The notes under the pieces are model-generated. The model did no database searches, was not told the origin of the DNA, and saw only the letters and a list, made by a program, of their open reading frames with translations. From Bugula neritina (Eukaryota; Bryozoa; Gymnolaemata; Cheilostomatida; Bugulidae): a DNA stretch of 64,000 bases. Location: contig OZ037767.1 in the NCBI GenBank assembly GCA_964035545.1, positions 624,680 to 688,679 on the forward strand. Direction: 5' to 3'. Both the position numbers and the translations under genes were made by a program. This document shows positions 25,801 to 40,800 of the stretch, one piece after another. Within the stretch, counting starts at the first letter, position 1. Every line of letters begins with the position of its first letter.

Positions 25801-28800
25801 TTATTAGAATCACAATAAAATATTAATGAAGTCTGATTGATTGATTTATTACATATCACAAACATGACAACACGTTGCAAAATTCAGTGTAAATACTGGC
25901 TATAATAAGTAGGAATGAACAAAAATAAGAGAAAAAATCAAAACTCTGTCCAAATTACAACTTAGATATTACCATAAAAGAAGGCTATAGATTGAGTCAA
26001 TTAGAATGGATTTCCTAGCATTGAATATGATATAATGGACATGGAAACATTTACATATATTTAGGCTAATCCTATCATTAAATTAATATTTATCTACAAG
26101 AAATTAATAATTCAAAACTGCAACCTAACAGCCAGTTAATCCCCCAGTATTACTGAAGTCATTACATGAATCTTATAACCTTTAAAGCACTATCAAATCA
26201 TCCAGCAAATCATCTTAACACTTGCTATAAAAGTTAAAAATTACATGATGCAATTTAAGAGTTTCAAGAGTGAACATTCACTTTCAGAATGTATTGCAAT
26301 TTATGATTACATATAATTTTATTGCCATTGTTGTGTTGTTGACTCAGTAATTAAAATTGTCAGTTGAACCAAAAATTCTGTAATCAATACTGTGGCAATC
26401 ACAATGAGTCATTCACTTAAACTTAAAGACAATAATTAAAATTAACCGACTTTGATGCCATCCGAGTAGTAGTACAGGTACTACAACTACTAGTAACGGT
26501 AGTGGTTGTAGTAGCTGTAATGGTAGTACTGTTAGTGTTACAGTGTTACTCATACTGATACCGTTAGTACTTAGTAGCAGTCACATACTGGTGCTGATAG
26601 TGATACGATAACAATTACTCTTAGAGTTAGTTCGTTACAGTTACACTTAGTCTTACAGTTACAGTTACTGCTGGACATTAGTCTTCTTCTTAGACTTAGT
26701 CTTACTCTTGATGATTTAGACACTTACATTTATGATTTACTGTTAGTGATACTATTAGTATTACTATTACAGTATTAGTATTAGTAATACTAATACAGTA
26801 ATACTAATAGTAATAGTAATACTTATAGTTATACTATTACTATTACTATTACAGTATTAGTATTACTAATACTAATAGTTAAAGTAATAGTTATAGTAAC
26901 ACTAATAGTAATACTAATACTTACTAATACTAAGTCTTATACTAATACTAATACTAATAGTATTACTATTACTATTAGTATTAGTATTACTATTAGTATT
27001 ACTATACTCATAATGATAATGATAATCTACATTGATTTTGATTTCGGCTAGAGCCTGACTAAAAAACCTTGATCTTGATCGGGTTAAGTCCCAAGACCTC
27101 TCGGAGGAGTGTTAATTTATATATACTATTAATATAAAATCTCAATTTAACATTTATTACTTACATGTTTAACAACGTTTTTCGACGATCACATTTAATT
27201 TTACTATTAGCTCACAGGTCACGATGAATGAATGAATTGAATGAATAGTCCTCGTGCGGTAGATTTTTACAGGGACGATGAACGTGCTTTGCTTGTTATA
27301 GATTACATTTTTGTAAGTAATTGTAAGTAACCGAAAGTAATTGTTTTTTACCGCAGATTATCATTCTATCTTGTGTCTACTAATTTTCGGAACGATGGGC
27401 CTTCGGAATATTGCTCCGTCCCCGATCTATAATTATTTACTTTGATGGGATTAGAAAAATTTCTAAACAATGTGATGATCTAAAATCTAAATCTATTATT
27501 AAACCCGACTAATGATTCAAGAAATGATATTCTCAACCCAACGTGCTAAACCTCATACCCAGTGGTGTATTGGTACCTGAACTGTCCGGTACGGCGTACC
27601 AGTTGTAAAAATTTCTGCTAGTTTAGGTGGTACGCACGTACCAGTTCTGAAAATGAAAAAATTGGAAATTTTGTTTCTCCACTGGGATTTCCAAAAATTC
27701 ATAGCACGAATTTTTTCAACAACCATGAGCAATTGAAACCCAACTAGTACCCCTCGCATAAAATAGAAATTCAAGCAGCTAGGTTTTGTTTTATTAGTCT
27801 TGACTTCCCATTTACTTGTCACTGCTACTTAGAATAAATTGAATTATAATATAAATATTATCATTGTGAATGAGCCTGCTGTGAAAAATCAGTTGAATTT
27901 TGTTGAGATGTTTATAATAAGAAATAAGATTTACACTTTCAGTCTGATATACAGTCACAATTATCTAGTAATCACTACTAGTAGTACTAGTCACTAATAA
28001 CCTAAGGCGAAAAAACAAAAAGTAATTAAACTTGAAGTTGATGATCATAGCAATAGCCTAACTCATTAATCGGTTTACAAAATAAGTATACTCAATTTGA
28101 TTTTGACAAATGTTTTAGTTACAAAATACTAACAGATAAATTATTTAATTTACTAATTTCAATCTATAACTGTAATCATAGCAATTAGAGTTATCAATTT
28201 AATTTTATTTGATTCCAACAGCATGTACTAGGTTACAGTTACTATAAAAGGACTTCTCAGTGATGTATCAACATTTATTTAACTATTATTTGATACTAAT
28301 TTTAAATAATAATATAAAAGTAATTCATGCTTCAGTAAATCTTTGATCCATTATGATTATATTATTTTGGTTAAATAGATGAGTTTTAGTAATATTTCAA
28401 TTTATTTTATTGAAAGCTCACATTTCTGTCACATGGATCCCATTTTTGATATATAATGTGGAAAATTGGACTATGTCTAGTAAAGCCATTCATGTGGTTT
28501 CTAATATCTCCATTACTACACCTACCCCATGTCTACTGTACATTGAAAACTGATATCTTTTGTTATAATTTTTTTTAATATGGTGCATATTTGAGCTGAT
28601 GTCATGATATAAAGTTGCAAATTACACTTTGAAATGTGCTGCAAAGGCTTCAATTTTACGCTAAAAGAGAAAAATTTCGATGCGGAAGGGCCAGAGTTGT
28701 CCTTCCTATTGTCCCAGAGTACCATGCAGTTGATAAAATTTTTACCAATACACCACTGCTGAGTCATACCTCTACCCTCGTATTGAATGGAACTAACATT

Positions 28801-31800
28801 GTATTGTCTGATAAAGTGAGATAGGTACTTTGGTGTGTTAGTGGATCAGAATTTGAGATTTCATGAGCATATGTACAATCAGTGGTTACAATGGTACGGT
28901 AGGTATCAAGAAGAATGTATGTTTTGAAGAATGTTGTGCATTTTAGTTCTAAACCTCTAGCAAATATGTTCCCTTATTCAAAAGTTTCATCATGTCTCTC
29001 ATCTCCTATTGTCTGCCTTTTGTTTTCACCTGTATCTATGCCAGTGATAAAAAGGCTATCAGAAAAATTTTCAAATACTGCTCTAAACATGGTATTGAGT
29101 ATCAATTATCATGACATCGATTTGCACATTCAGAAACTCACTAAAACACTTGCCATCAAATATATAGTTGATGATGACCATTTCATTAATGAGTTACTGA
29201 GTCAATGCCCCTCTGGAAGAAATAGAACCATCAAATATAGAGGAGCATGGGGCAGAGATAGCTTTTTACGACACTTTGTAAATACTTTGAATAAGCTTTT
29301 ATTTTAAATAATCCACCAGAGTTGACTTTCTTCCAATTTTGTTCATGCCTACTTAGTATAGCCGGTATTTACACTGAACTTCACAATGCGTTTTCATGTC
29401 TGTGATATGCAATAAATCAACCAATCAATAATATTTAGTGATTTACCCTTGTTTCACTTTTCAGCAATAATGACTTCAACATTTAGCTATTGAAGAGAAT
29501 GAGCTGCCATAAATTATTGCCGACTTTACTGTTATAGGAAGAAGCAGCTAGCCCAACATTTGAGCCATCTCACCTGCCTTGCCGAAGCCACCAGCACATT
29601 TCAGAAGGCCCAGAAGATGGTGCAAAGCCTAGCTGATGATCATATGATAGAGATGAGTGCAATAAGAAGTCTGCCTTCCCACACTCTCCCTCTGTGTCAG
29701 CAAAGATTGAATAAGGCTCAGGTATAGCAGCAGCATGCAGGCATATCACATGTATGATGTACCCACATAATATTCTCATGTATCCACATATCCACATGTA
29801 CCTGCATGTACACACATGTATACACGGAATAAATTATAGACTTGCACTGTGATATTAGAGTGTAATACTAATAGTAAGTAACAAAGAGTGTAATACTGAT
29901 AGTAAGTAACAAAGAGTAAACATGTTACATAATCATTGTGAACCTTACAGGCCCTGCAGGACGTAGTCAGAGTAAACTATGGTGAAGTGGAGGCGTTAGA
30001 GAAGGCCCTCCCTGTCGTGTTAGATCTACTATCAAGTCCCCAGACTAAAGAGTGTCACAGAGCCAGCTGCAGGCTGCTCGCCAGTGCTGTCTGGCCCAAA
30101 GTGGTGGACCAATCAGATGCCTTAGTTAAGGAAACAGCTGACATTGTGTCATCATGGACTCGGCTGACTGATGACTCAGAGGGGGTGACTCATCAGCTAC
30201 GTGTGACATCACAGAGTCTCGTCAAGATGGCCGCCAACGACCTGCCGACAATGTCACTGGAGGAGCTACAGGAAGTGCTGGATGGCTGTAAAAAGGTATT
30301 ATATATCATACTCTGTATCTTATGTACACTTTATATTATATAATATATACTGTATCTTATGTATACTTTATATTATATAATATATACTCTATCTTATGTA
30401 TACCGCATATTATATAATATGTACTGTATCTTATGTATACTTTATATTATATAATCTATACTGTATCTTATGTATAATTTTTTCAGGTAAACGATACTCT
30501 AAAAAATGCTGAAACAAAAATGGCTGAAATAAAAGACGTAACAGAAATATTGGTGGATCAGTCTACAGCTCCTCAGGATAGTGTGAGTTCTACCACCACC
30601 CGTAATCAGCAGCTATTAGACAGGTGAGCTGAGGCTAGCATATGATGTAATCCAGCTGCTAGCTTTTAGACAGGTTATCCAAGCTGTTTGTCTTTGTATA
30701 GGCCTACTGCTTTCAATATTAGTTCTATAAAGCATATCAGGTTGGTAGTGTTGAGTGGAATAACATTAGTTTAAATGCCTTAGATACTGATAGTTGATAA
30801 ACAGTTGAGTCAATTCCAGAGTGTGAAGTTCTAATCTCTCATCTCTTACTTTATTCATATTATGACACACTTCTTTAATAGAAGTACAGAAATCCTTGTA
30901 GCTCATAGTATACAGGTAAACACTTAGCTCATAGTATACAGGTAACACCTAGCTCATAGTATACAAGTAAACTCCTAGCTTATAGTATACAGGTAAACAC
31001 CTAGCTCATAGTATACAGGTAACACCTAGCTCATACTATACAGGTAAACACCTAGCTTATAGTATACAGGTAAACACCTAGCTCATAGTATACAGGTAAA
31101 CACTAGCTCATAGTATACAGGTAAACACCTAGCTCATACTATACAGGTAAACACTTAGCTCATAGTATACACACTGGGCTACGCTGTTGTTTTTCCTTTT
31201 CAGTCTCTGCAATAAATGTGTCGAGCTGGAGACATCGTTGATACTAGCTGTTGGAGATCACGGACTGCTCACCTCTGAATTGACCAATCAGCTAAAAGAG
31301 TTGCTGAACATGCAGACGACAGTTGATAATGTGTGTCAGGCTGTGATTGGCTACTCGGGTGTTAAGGAAGCTGATGCAACTTTCTGCCAAATCCAGGTGG
31401 GCAACACTTGAGGGGTTCTGCCCCCCCCCCAGCAACAGCAATAGTAATATACTTTATGAGTTTATCAGTAGCCTGAAAACTTTCTGGAACCACATCCATG
31501 GCCTATGGTGGTCTCATAAGCTATTCTAATCACAGAGTTTACAATATAATTATCTGTTGATAAGATGGTAGACAGTCCAACATTGCTGTATAAATATTTG
31601 ATCTCACACTTAGTATATTTACATACATATCTCTATATTTGTCTGGTGATAGGCTGATAAGAGCTCACTTATGGACCGTGTAGGAGAATCAGTTCAAAAA
31701 AGAAAGCAACTCCCGAGTGACATGAAGTCTCTCTACGATTCCATCCTGGAGACCTCACAGCAACTGGGTGAAGAGATCAGTGAGCATAGGAGAGGATTTA

Positions 31801-34800
31801 ATGAGTGAGTTGATTGGTCAATTGAACTAGTAATGATCAACTGATTACTTACACTCAGTTTATTTATTTTATTTTTTTTTATTTTCTGTTCAGTTCTTTT
31901 ATTCTATAATGTGCATTTTTCTTCAACCCCTTGAGTTTTATGTCGCATATCACTGAGTATCACTACCAACTCTACACCATACAAACTATTACAGACTTCA
32001 CGTTCTATATCTGTCTGTCTTTTCACAGGATACTGAGTAAGTGGGAGGAGCTTACAGGTATGCAATCAGAACTGCAGAAATGGATGAGCAGCGCTAGGAG
32101 TGCCGTGTGTGATGACATCATGGATATTGCCATAGCCAGGGAGCAGCAGGTACTTGTACAGTGTCTATATAGTGTGACACTAACCAGCAGGTACTTGTAC
32201 ACTGTCTATATAGTGTGACACTAACCAGCAGGTACTTGTACACTGTCTGTATAGTGTGACACTAACTAGCAGGTACTTGTACAGTGTCTATATAGTGTGA
32301 CACTACCCAGCAGGTACTCGTACACTGTCTGTATAGTGTGACACTAACTAGCAGGTACTTGTACAGTGTCTATATAGTGTGACACTAACTAGCAGGTACT
32401 TGTACAGTGTCTATATAGTGTCACACTAACTAGCAGGTACTCGTACACTGTCTATATAGTGTGACACTAACTAGCAGGTACTTGTACACTGTCTATATAG
32501 TGTGACACTAGCCAGCAGGCACTTGTACAGTGTCTGTATAGTGTAACACTAACTAGCAGGTACTTGTACACTGTCTGTATAGTGTGACACTAACTAGCAG
32601 GTACTTTTACAGTGTCTATATAGTGTGACACTAACTAGCAGGTACTTGTACAGTGTCTATGTAGTGTGACACTAACTAGCAGGTACTTGTACAGTGTCTA
32701 TGTAGTGTGACACTAGCCAGCAGGTACTCGTACACTGTCTGTATAGTATGACACTAACTAGCAGGTACTTGTACAGTGTCTATATAGTGTAACACTAACT
32801 AGCAGGTACTTGTACACTGTCTGTATAGTGTGACACTAACCAGCAGGTACTTGTACACTGTCTGTATAGTGTGACACTAACCAGCAGGTACTCGTACACT
32901 GTCTATATAGTGTGACACTAACTAGCAGGTACTTGTACACCGTCTATATAGTGTGACACTAGCCAGCAGGCACTTGTACAGTGTCTGTATAGTGTAACAC
33001 TAACTAGCAGGTACTTGTACACTGTCTGTATAGTGTGACACTAACTAGCAGGTACTTTTACAGTGTCTATATAGTGTGACACTAACTAGCAGGTACTTGT
33101 ACAGTGTCTATGTAGTGTGACACTAACTAGCAGGTACTTGTACAGTGTCTATGTAGTGTGACACTAGCCAGCAGGTACTTGCACAGCTCAACTACATACT
33201 GGCTAGAAACTGATGGAGTCTATTTCCCAATGTCTAAATTAATTCATGTTTACCCATTAACTTCCTTTTAAAATTGTATAAATATTTCTCAACCTAGCTA
33301 CTGCTTTATCTCATTTCAGTACATGAAGGAGTTGGTAAGATATTACTAGGAATTTCTTATTATCAAATTATACTTACCATCAATTCACACACCTTATTAT
33401 TTCAATATCTAATCACTGCATGTGTATTATACTTTTGATTTAATTATCTAAGCATATCTAAGCATATCTACTATAGTATTTATAGTATTACACCAGCACA
33501 GAGGCTGCAGTGCTTTCCTGTTTACAAGACCAGAAAGTTTATCCAAATTTTAGTTTTAAAAATTTTTCATAATCAACACATTTTGAACTCTGACCCTGTC
33601 TGCCACTGTTACCTGTTGTAATCTGGAGTTGTCCCACTTCCAGGAGGAGCTAGAACGAGATCTTGAGGGGCGGAGTCAGATGTTGTCAGCCATAGCCGCT
33701 GTATCCTATGAGCTCTCCGGTCAACTCACTCAATCTGAAAGGGAGAAGATCACTAGAGATCAAGAGAGTACTCAAGTTCGTCTCGACTCTCTGAAGAAAG
33801 GTGTGTAGAACTTTATTTCTGATCAACTATTCTCATAGTCGCAGTGGTGTGTGTATTGTATTTAAATGTGAATGTGAGTTTAATGTGGTATTGTACTACT
33901 GTAGCTATTTTGTATGAATAATGTGGTATTATAATACTGTAGCTATTCGGCAAAGAAGAGCCAAGATAGAATCTTATGACAGAGAGATGCACAAGTTTAG
34001 ACAGAGTACGGCTCAAGCTGAAAGTTATGTATCTGAGGCTAGGAAGGTATTGTGGACAGACCTGGATAACATAACTCCCTCTAAGTGCGAGGAGTTGTCT
34101 GAACAATGTCAGGTCAGTTTAGGAGTTATCAGTACAATATCATGTTGGTGGTTTATTTAAAAGGTATTTTAGGTATCCCCGTACAACTGTTTCCAGCCAA
34201 TTAGGAGCTAGTGATAGAATTATCTGACTAGTACTTTATGAAAGAGTGTTTTCTGTTGAGTAACGATTACATAATTTAATAAGAAACACAAAACAAGAGA
34301 ACATTTAAACTCATAGGAATGAAGGTATAAATTCCGTACCATCTCTGATTAATGATAGGATTGTAGCTGTTATCTCACATAATCTCCTGAATTCTCATTC
34401 TCCCTCATGTTTGTGTGCAGGGAGTGATTCGGCAAATACCAGTGGTGGATAGACTGCTAGGGGAGCTCATCACCTCCTCTCTGAAACTCGGCGATGCTTG
34501 TACCAACGCTGACGCTGTCTCCAAGGTCATTGACATCAAAGATGATTGGACAGAACTGAAAGGTCAAATGTCACAGCAGGCGTCTATTCTACAGGAAGTG
34601 ATGCGACTGCAGCAGCGAGTTGCGAGTCACGCTGACCATAACGACTGGTCGGTGAAGCACCGTAAGAGACAGGAGGAAGTTGAGAGCTCAGTGAGAGAGC
34701 TGGAGGTGAAGCTGCAGGCGCACGAGGCCCTTGTTGCTGACGTAGGTCGTAACCATGACAACGTGAAGTCGTCGGCAGATGATGCTACGATGAGTCAAGA

Positions 34801-37800
34801 TCACATGACCTCTCTTTTACAGGAAATAGACTACATTCATTCAGAGGTTCGGCTTTCATTTTCTACTATCTCTAAGTCACACCAATTATAATATCTGTAA
34901 TATAATATATTATATTAACATACCTGTAATATATATTATATTAATATACCTGTAATATATATTATATTAACATTCCTGTAATATATATTATATTAACATA
35001 CCTGTAAGATATATTATATTAACATACATGTAATATATATTATATTAACATACCTGTAAGATATATTATATTAACATACATGTAATATATATTACAATAT
35101 CTCTGATTTCCATCCAATAGTTACTCCGTCAAGCTCACACCATACGAGATTGTATGAGAAGTTATGAGAGTAACGGCGTGAAGTCAGTGAGTATTCAGCA
35201 GGAGGTTACGGGGGTGTTGGAGACCCTCTCCAAACTAAACACCAACTCTCTATCTCCTCTCAGGCTAAAGGAATGGTCAGTGCAGAAGATGGTATGTATA
35301 ATGTGCTGGCAGTCTTGTCGCAGTGAATTATGTAACATGCTTTAATTACATTTTTAATGAATAGTTTGTTGATAGTTAATAGCTCTACATATTTTTATTT
35401 TGTATATTTTTGCTCAGTTTTGTGTTGCTGTAATACTATCTAATAGTTTCTCTGATTGTTTGAATGATTTATGCAGACGTTTGAACAGGAACTCACGGTG
35501 AGTGTGACACAGTCTATATTCACGTAGACATCATTTGTATTTCCTGTCTGGTTTAGAGCTCAATTGCACTCCCTGTCTTGTACTGCATTTCCTCGTGTTA
35601 AGAGATCAATGTTTTATATTAAATGTTTAGAGGACGTTGACTCAGGTAACTTTGTGAGAGTAGCTTCTAGACATCCTGCTGCAACTCTACTATGCTTTGA
35701 CCAATCATATCGCTTAGACAATAATTTAACCAATTAGCTGTCAGTATAGTTAAGATGTATAAGTTGTAACATTTAACATGCATAATAAATTCCGTGTCTT
35801 TTACATGGTGATATAATATAAACTAAACGAGTATATACTTACTGTAAGTTATCTAAGCTACTGTGTAGATGGTGGTGGGTGAGCGTAGCATTTACTTAGA
35901 TATGTTCTCTTTTTGGTGTGTTTCTCCTTTTATAGACGCCAGTCATGCTCAGTCTCCCACTTCCTCGTGCTGTTTCACCTATTTAATGTCAACTGTTTTT
36001 AATACTAAATTTTTCAGAGATAAACACATTCTGATTCAACTCAATTGATGTGAGCTTCAAACTGATAATGCTTGGCTACGTATTACATATTACTAGGTAG
36101 TACTTGGCTATGTGTTACATATTACTGCGTAGTACTTGGCTATGTATTACATATTACTACGTATTACTTGGCTATGTATTACATATTACGTATAATATTA
36201 TGTCAGCTCACAGTTTTTACAACAACTTTTAAATTGTATGATTATACATTATATAAATTTCTCTGAAGTTCCACTTGCTGTTTCAGTTTATGCTTCTGAC
36301 GCAGCATGGGAACTAAATTTGAATAGCTTAAAGTTATTCTAATAACATAACCTCTGGAGCCAATCTATATAAACAATCTCCAATATCTTATGGAATTCCT
36401 ATTAATATTAGTATTCACATTATATTCATAATATGTGGTGTTACTTATTGCTGAAAGTATGAAATTTTAGTGAAAGTCTATAACCCTGTGTTTTAGAAGG
36501 CAGAAAGTGATCTTAAGCTTCTACAGAAGCAAGCAGACGATTGCGTAGAGAGACAACTCCAAATGCTGCAGACTGCGGGCCGAGTAGCAGACGGGGGACT
36601 GATTAAGTACAGCGAGTTTAGAGCTGAGTCTAGCAGGTGAACTCCATAGCCTTGGTTTCTCCAGTCTGAGTGAATCCACTTTATAATATGTCATTGGTTA
36701 CTTAGAGCAGCTAGTTAGGAACCAAGTCTAATATTAGCTGCAGGAAAACTATAATATAATATAAAATAATATAGAAAATGCCTTTTGCAGTTTACTTCTA
36801 ACAATATGATGCAATATGTAACTAAAAGCAGTTTCTTATTCCCAGATTTGGCATGATGTTGCGTGCCTTGGCTAAACGAAGGAGGTTTGTATGATAGTCT
36901 TCTGTTAGTTGGCCACACTCCCTATAAGTCCTTTCCTTGTCTATCATTCTCTGTATCTCTTGATTCTTCTCTACGTGTATCCTATACTCACTAACCAGTT
37001 TCAGTTCAGATAACACACGCTACATTTCCTAATAGTACTCCAGAGAGGAAGCTCAGATCTAAGAATTTTGTTTTTCAAGTTTTGCTCTGTTAAAGAGAAA
37101 GTCACTCCTGTGATTTGCTCTCGCCTTCTTGATGTTGCACGTTGTTCACTTCTAGATAACTATTGATAGCTAACCTGTGATATTATGTTTTAGTACATGT
37201 CGTCTGCTAGTACATGTCGTCTGCTAGTACATGTCGTCTGCTAGTACATGTCGTCTGCTAGAATTAGCTACTAGTCTAAACTCAAGTTCTAGAATATTCT
37301 CTACAGCTAGAGATAACTCTACACTATGGTGTTTGTGTATTCACTCAACTGTGTCTCCCTTTTAGTTCTGTTGAGAGAAGAAACGCTCAGAACAGAGAAA
37401 GGGGCTCTACACACCCCGATGCAGGTAGACATTCATACAATTGGTAGAACTTAAACTATTTGATAAATTAGTTTAGTTGCCAACATCAACTGCTGTTCAC
37501 TCGTAGATTTAAACAGCTCAACATTTAGCTATTATATTTTATGAATTTCCTTTCAAATGTTGTCTTTTTTCAAGTACATGAATTTTGAATTTTTTGCTGA
37601 AATATTAAGGAAAGTCAGTTTGCCAATTCCTATTGTTTTTGATGGTGAATAATAATATTGTGATATATACAACTACTAGGTGATATATACAGCTACTAGG
37701 TGATATATACAGCTACTAGGTGATATATACAACTACTAGGTGATATATACAACTACTAGGTAATATATACAACTACTAGGTGATATATACAACTACCAGG

Positions 37801-40800
37801 TGATATATATACAACTACTAGGATACATACAACTACTAGGTGATATATACAACTACTAGGTGATATATACAACTACTAGGTGATATATACAGCTACTAGG
37901 TGATATATACAACTACCAGGTGATATATACAACTACTAGGATACATACAACTACTAGGTGATATATACAACTACCAGGTGATATATACAACTACTAGGAT
38001 ACATACAACTACTAGGTGATATATACAACTACTAGGTGATATATACAGCTACTAGGTGATATATACAACTACTAGGTGATATATATACAGCTACTAGGTG
38101 ATATATACAACTACCAGGTGATATATATACAACTACTAGGTGATATATACAACTACTAGGTGATATATACAACTACTAGTTGATATATATACAACTACTA
38201 GGTGATATATACAGCTACTAGGTGATATATACAACTACTAGGTGATATATACAACTACTAGGTGATATATACAACTACTAGGTGATATATACAACTACTA
38301 GGTGATATATACAACTACTAGGTGATATATACAGCTACTAGGTGATATATATACAACTACCAGGTGATATATACAACTACTAGGTGATATATACAACTGC
38401 TAGGTGATATATACAACTACTAGGTGATATATACAACTACTAGGTGATATATACAACTACTAGGTGATATATACAACTACTAGGTGATATATACAACTAC
38501 TAGGTGATATATACAACTACTAGGTGATATGTACAACTACTAGGTGATATATACAACTACTAGGTGATATATACAACTACTAGGTGATATATACAACTAC
38601 TAGGTGATATATACAACTACCAGGTGATATATACAACTACCAGGTGATATATACAACTACTAGATGATATATACAACTACTAGATGATATATATACAACT
38701 ACTAGGTGATATATACAACTACTAGATGATATATACAACTACTAGGTGATATATACAACTACCAGGTGATATATACAACTACCAGGTGATATATACAACT
38801 ACTAGATGATATATACAACTACTAGATGATATATATACAACTACTAGGTGATATATACAGCTACTAGGTGATATATATACAACTACCAGGTGATATATAC
38901 AACTACTAGGTGATATATACAGCTACTAGGTGATATATACAACTACTAGGTGATATGTACAACTACCAGGTGATATATACAACTACTAGGTGATATATAC
39001 AGCTACTAGGTGATATATACAACTACTAGGTGATATAAACAAATACTAGGTGATATATACAGCTACTAGGTGATATATACAACTACCAGGTGATATATAC
39101 AGCTACTAGGTGATATGTACAACTACCAGGTGATATATACAACTACTAGGTGATATATACAACTACTAGGCGATATGTTGCAGACGTGTCGGTGATAGAG
39201 AACCTGAGCAGGAAGTGGAGAGACATGTCTTACACTCAGAGTGAGGCTCCTGCAGACGTATTGACTGTGTCTGCTTCTCCTCATCCAGTAGAAGATCTCT
39301 TCACCATGGAGAAGGATGAATCTGTGTATTCCCAGGTGAATATCACTAGATGTCATTGTATAACTGTTGATATATCATTAGTTGGAAGTTGTTTTATATT
39401 CAGTTAGACATCATTGTGTTAGAACAGAGTCTTGTTAGTTAATAGGTCTTCCACCTTGTAATTTATCTGAACCTTCACCTCTGCACTCACTTTACCTGCT
39501 CACTCACTTTACCTGCTCACTCACTTTACCTGCTCACTCACTTTACCTGCTCACTCACTTTACCTGCTCACTCACTTTACCTGCTCACTCACTTTACCTG
39601 CTCACTCACTTTACCTGCTCACTCACTTTACCTGCTCACTCACTTTACCTGCTCACTCACTTTACCTGCTCACTCACTTTACCTGCTCACTCACTTTACC
39701 TGCTCACTCACTTTACCTGCTCACTCACTTTACCTGCTCACTCACTTTACCTGCTCACTCACTTTACCTGCTCACTCACTTTACCTGCTCACTCACTTTA
39801 CCTGCTCACTCACTTTACCTGCTCACTCACTTTACCTGCTCACTCACTTTACCTGCTCACTCACTTTACCTGCTCACTCACTTTACCTGCTCACTCACTT
39901 TACCTGCTCACTCACTTTACCTGCTCACTCACTTTACCTGCTCACTCACTTTACCTGCTCACTCACTTTACCTGCTCACTCACTTTACCTGCTCACTCAC
40001 TTTACCTGCTCACTCACTTTACCTGCTCACTCACTTTACCTGCTCACTCACTTTACCTGCTCACTCACTTTACCTGCTCACTCACTTTACCTGCTGACTC
40101 CCTTTCAGACTAGAGCTAGGATAGACTCAGTGCTGGGAGAGCAAGAAGCTAACCAGAGTTCCCTACACGATATAAACGCTCAGTTGGGGGTGTGGCAGAG
40201 CTCTCTGGAAAGCCACCGACCTGGAAAAGTCACCAGAATTAATGCTGTGCTTGAAGAAATCAAAGAAGCTAAGAAAAGTCTTGGTATGATTAAATAATGA
40301 CTTCAGTAGTTTAACTTTGATTCCCAAGAGTGTGACAGATTTCTGTGAATATTTTTAATTTCTTAATTTTTTCATCTTCCACCTGAGTTCTTTGAGCCTC
40401 AGATCAGTATTTTATCACCAGTAATGGTATAAATTAATTGAATGATATTTGGAAGACAACTCCACTTGTATATATGTATATAATTATGGTTGCAATAACC
40501 TGGTTATTTTACAGCTGAGTTGGCCTCGAGTTCCGTGATGAGTGAGGAAGACTCCATCTGCATGAGCGTTCTGTCCAGAAACATCGACAGCGTAGAACTG
40601 CAAGCTGTCGCTGAGAAACACAACTTAGAGTCAACTCTAGACCTCGAGGAGAGTCAGAAAGAGGCTCTAGCAGACGTGGAGAATCAGCTGAAGGAGTGTC
40701 AGAGGTACGTGGATCAGCTGGAGGTGACACCCGAGAAGTTGCAGGTGTATCTCCCTAACCTGCAGCACCAGCTGGGCCGACTTCAGCGCAACTACAGCAC

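Noticed and set aside
27553-27822. 89-codon minus-strand open frame
   Set aside because: No recognisable motif, no splice or start context, and low-complexity surroundings; treated as chance.
37669-40098. CRISPR-like regular repeats
   Set aside because: Units are directly contiguous without spacers, lie in introns of an animal gene and have no cas genes; they are minisatellites.
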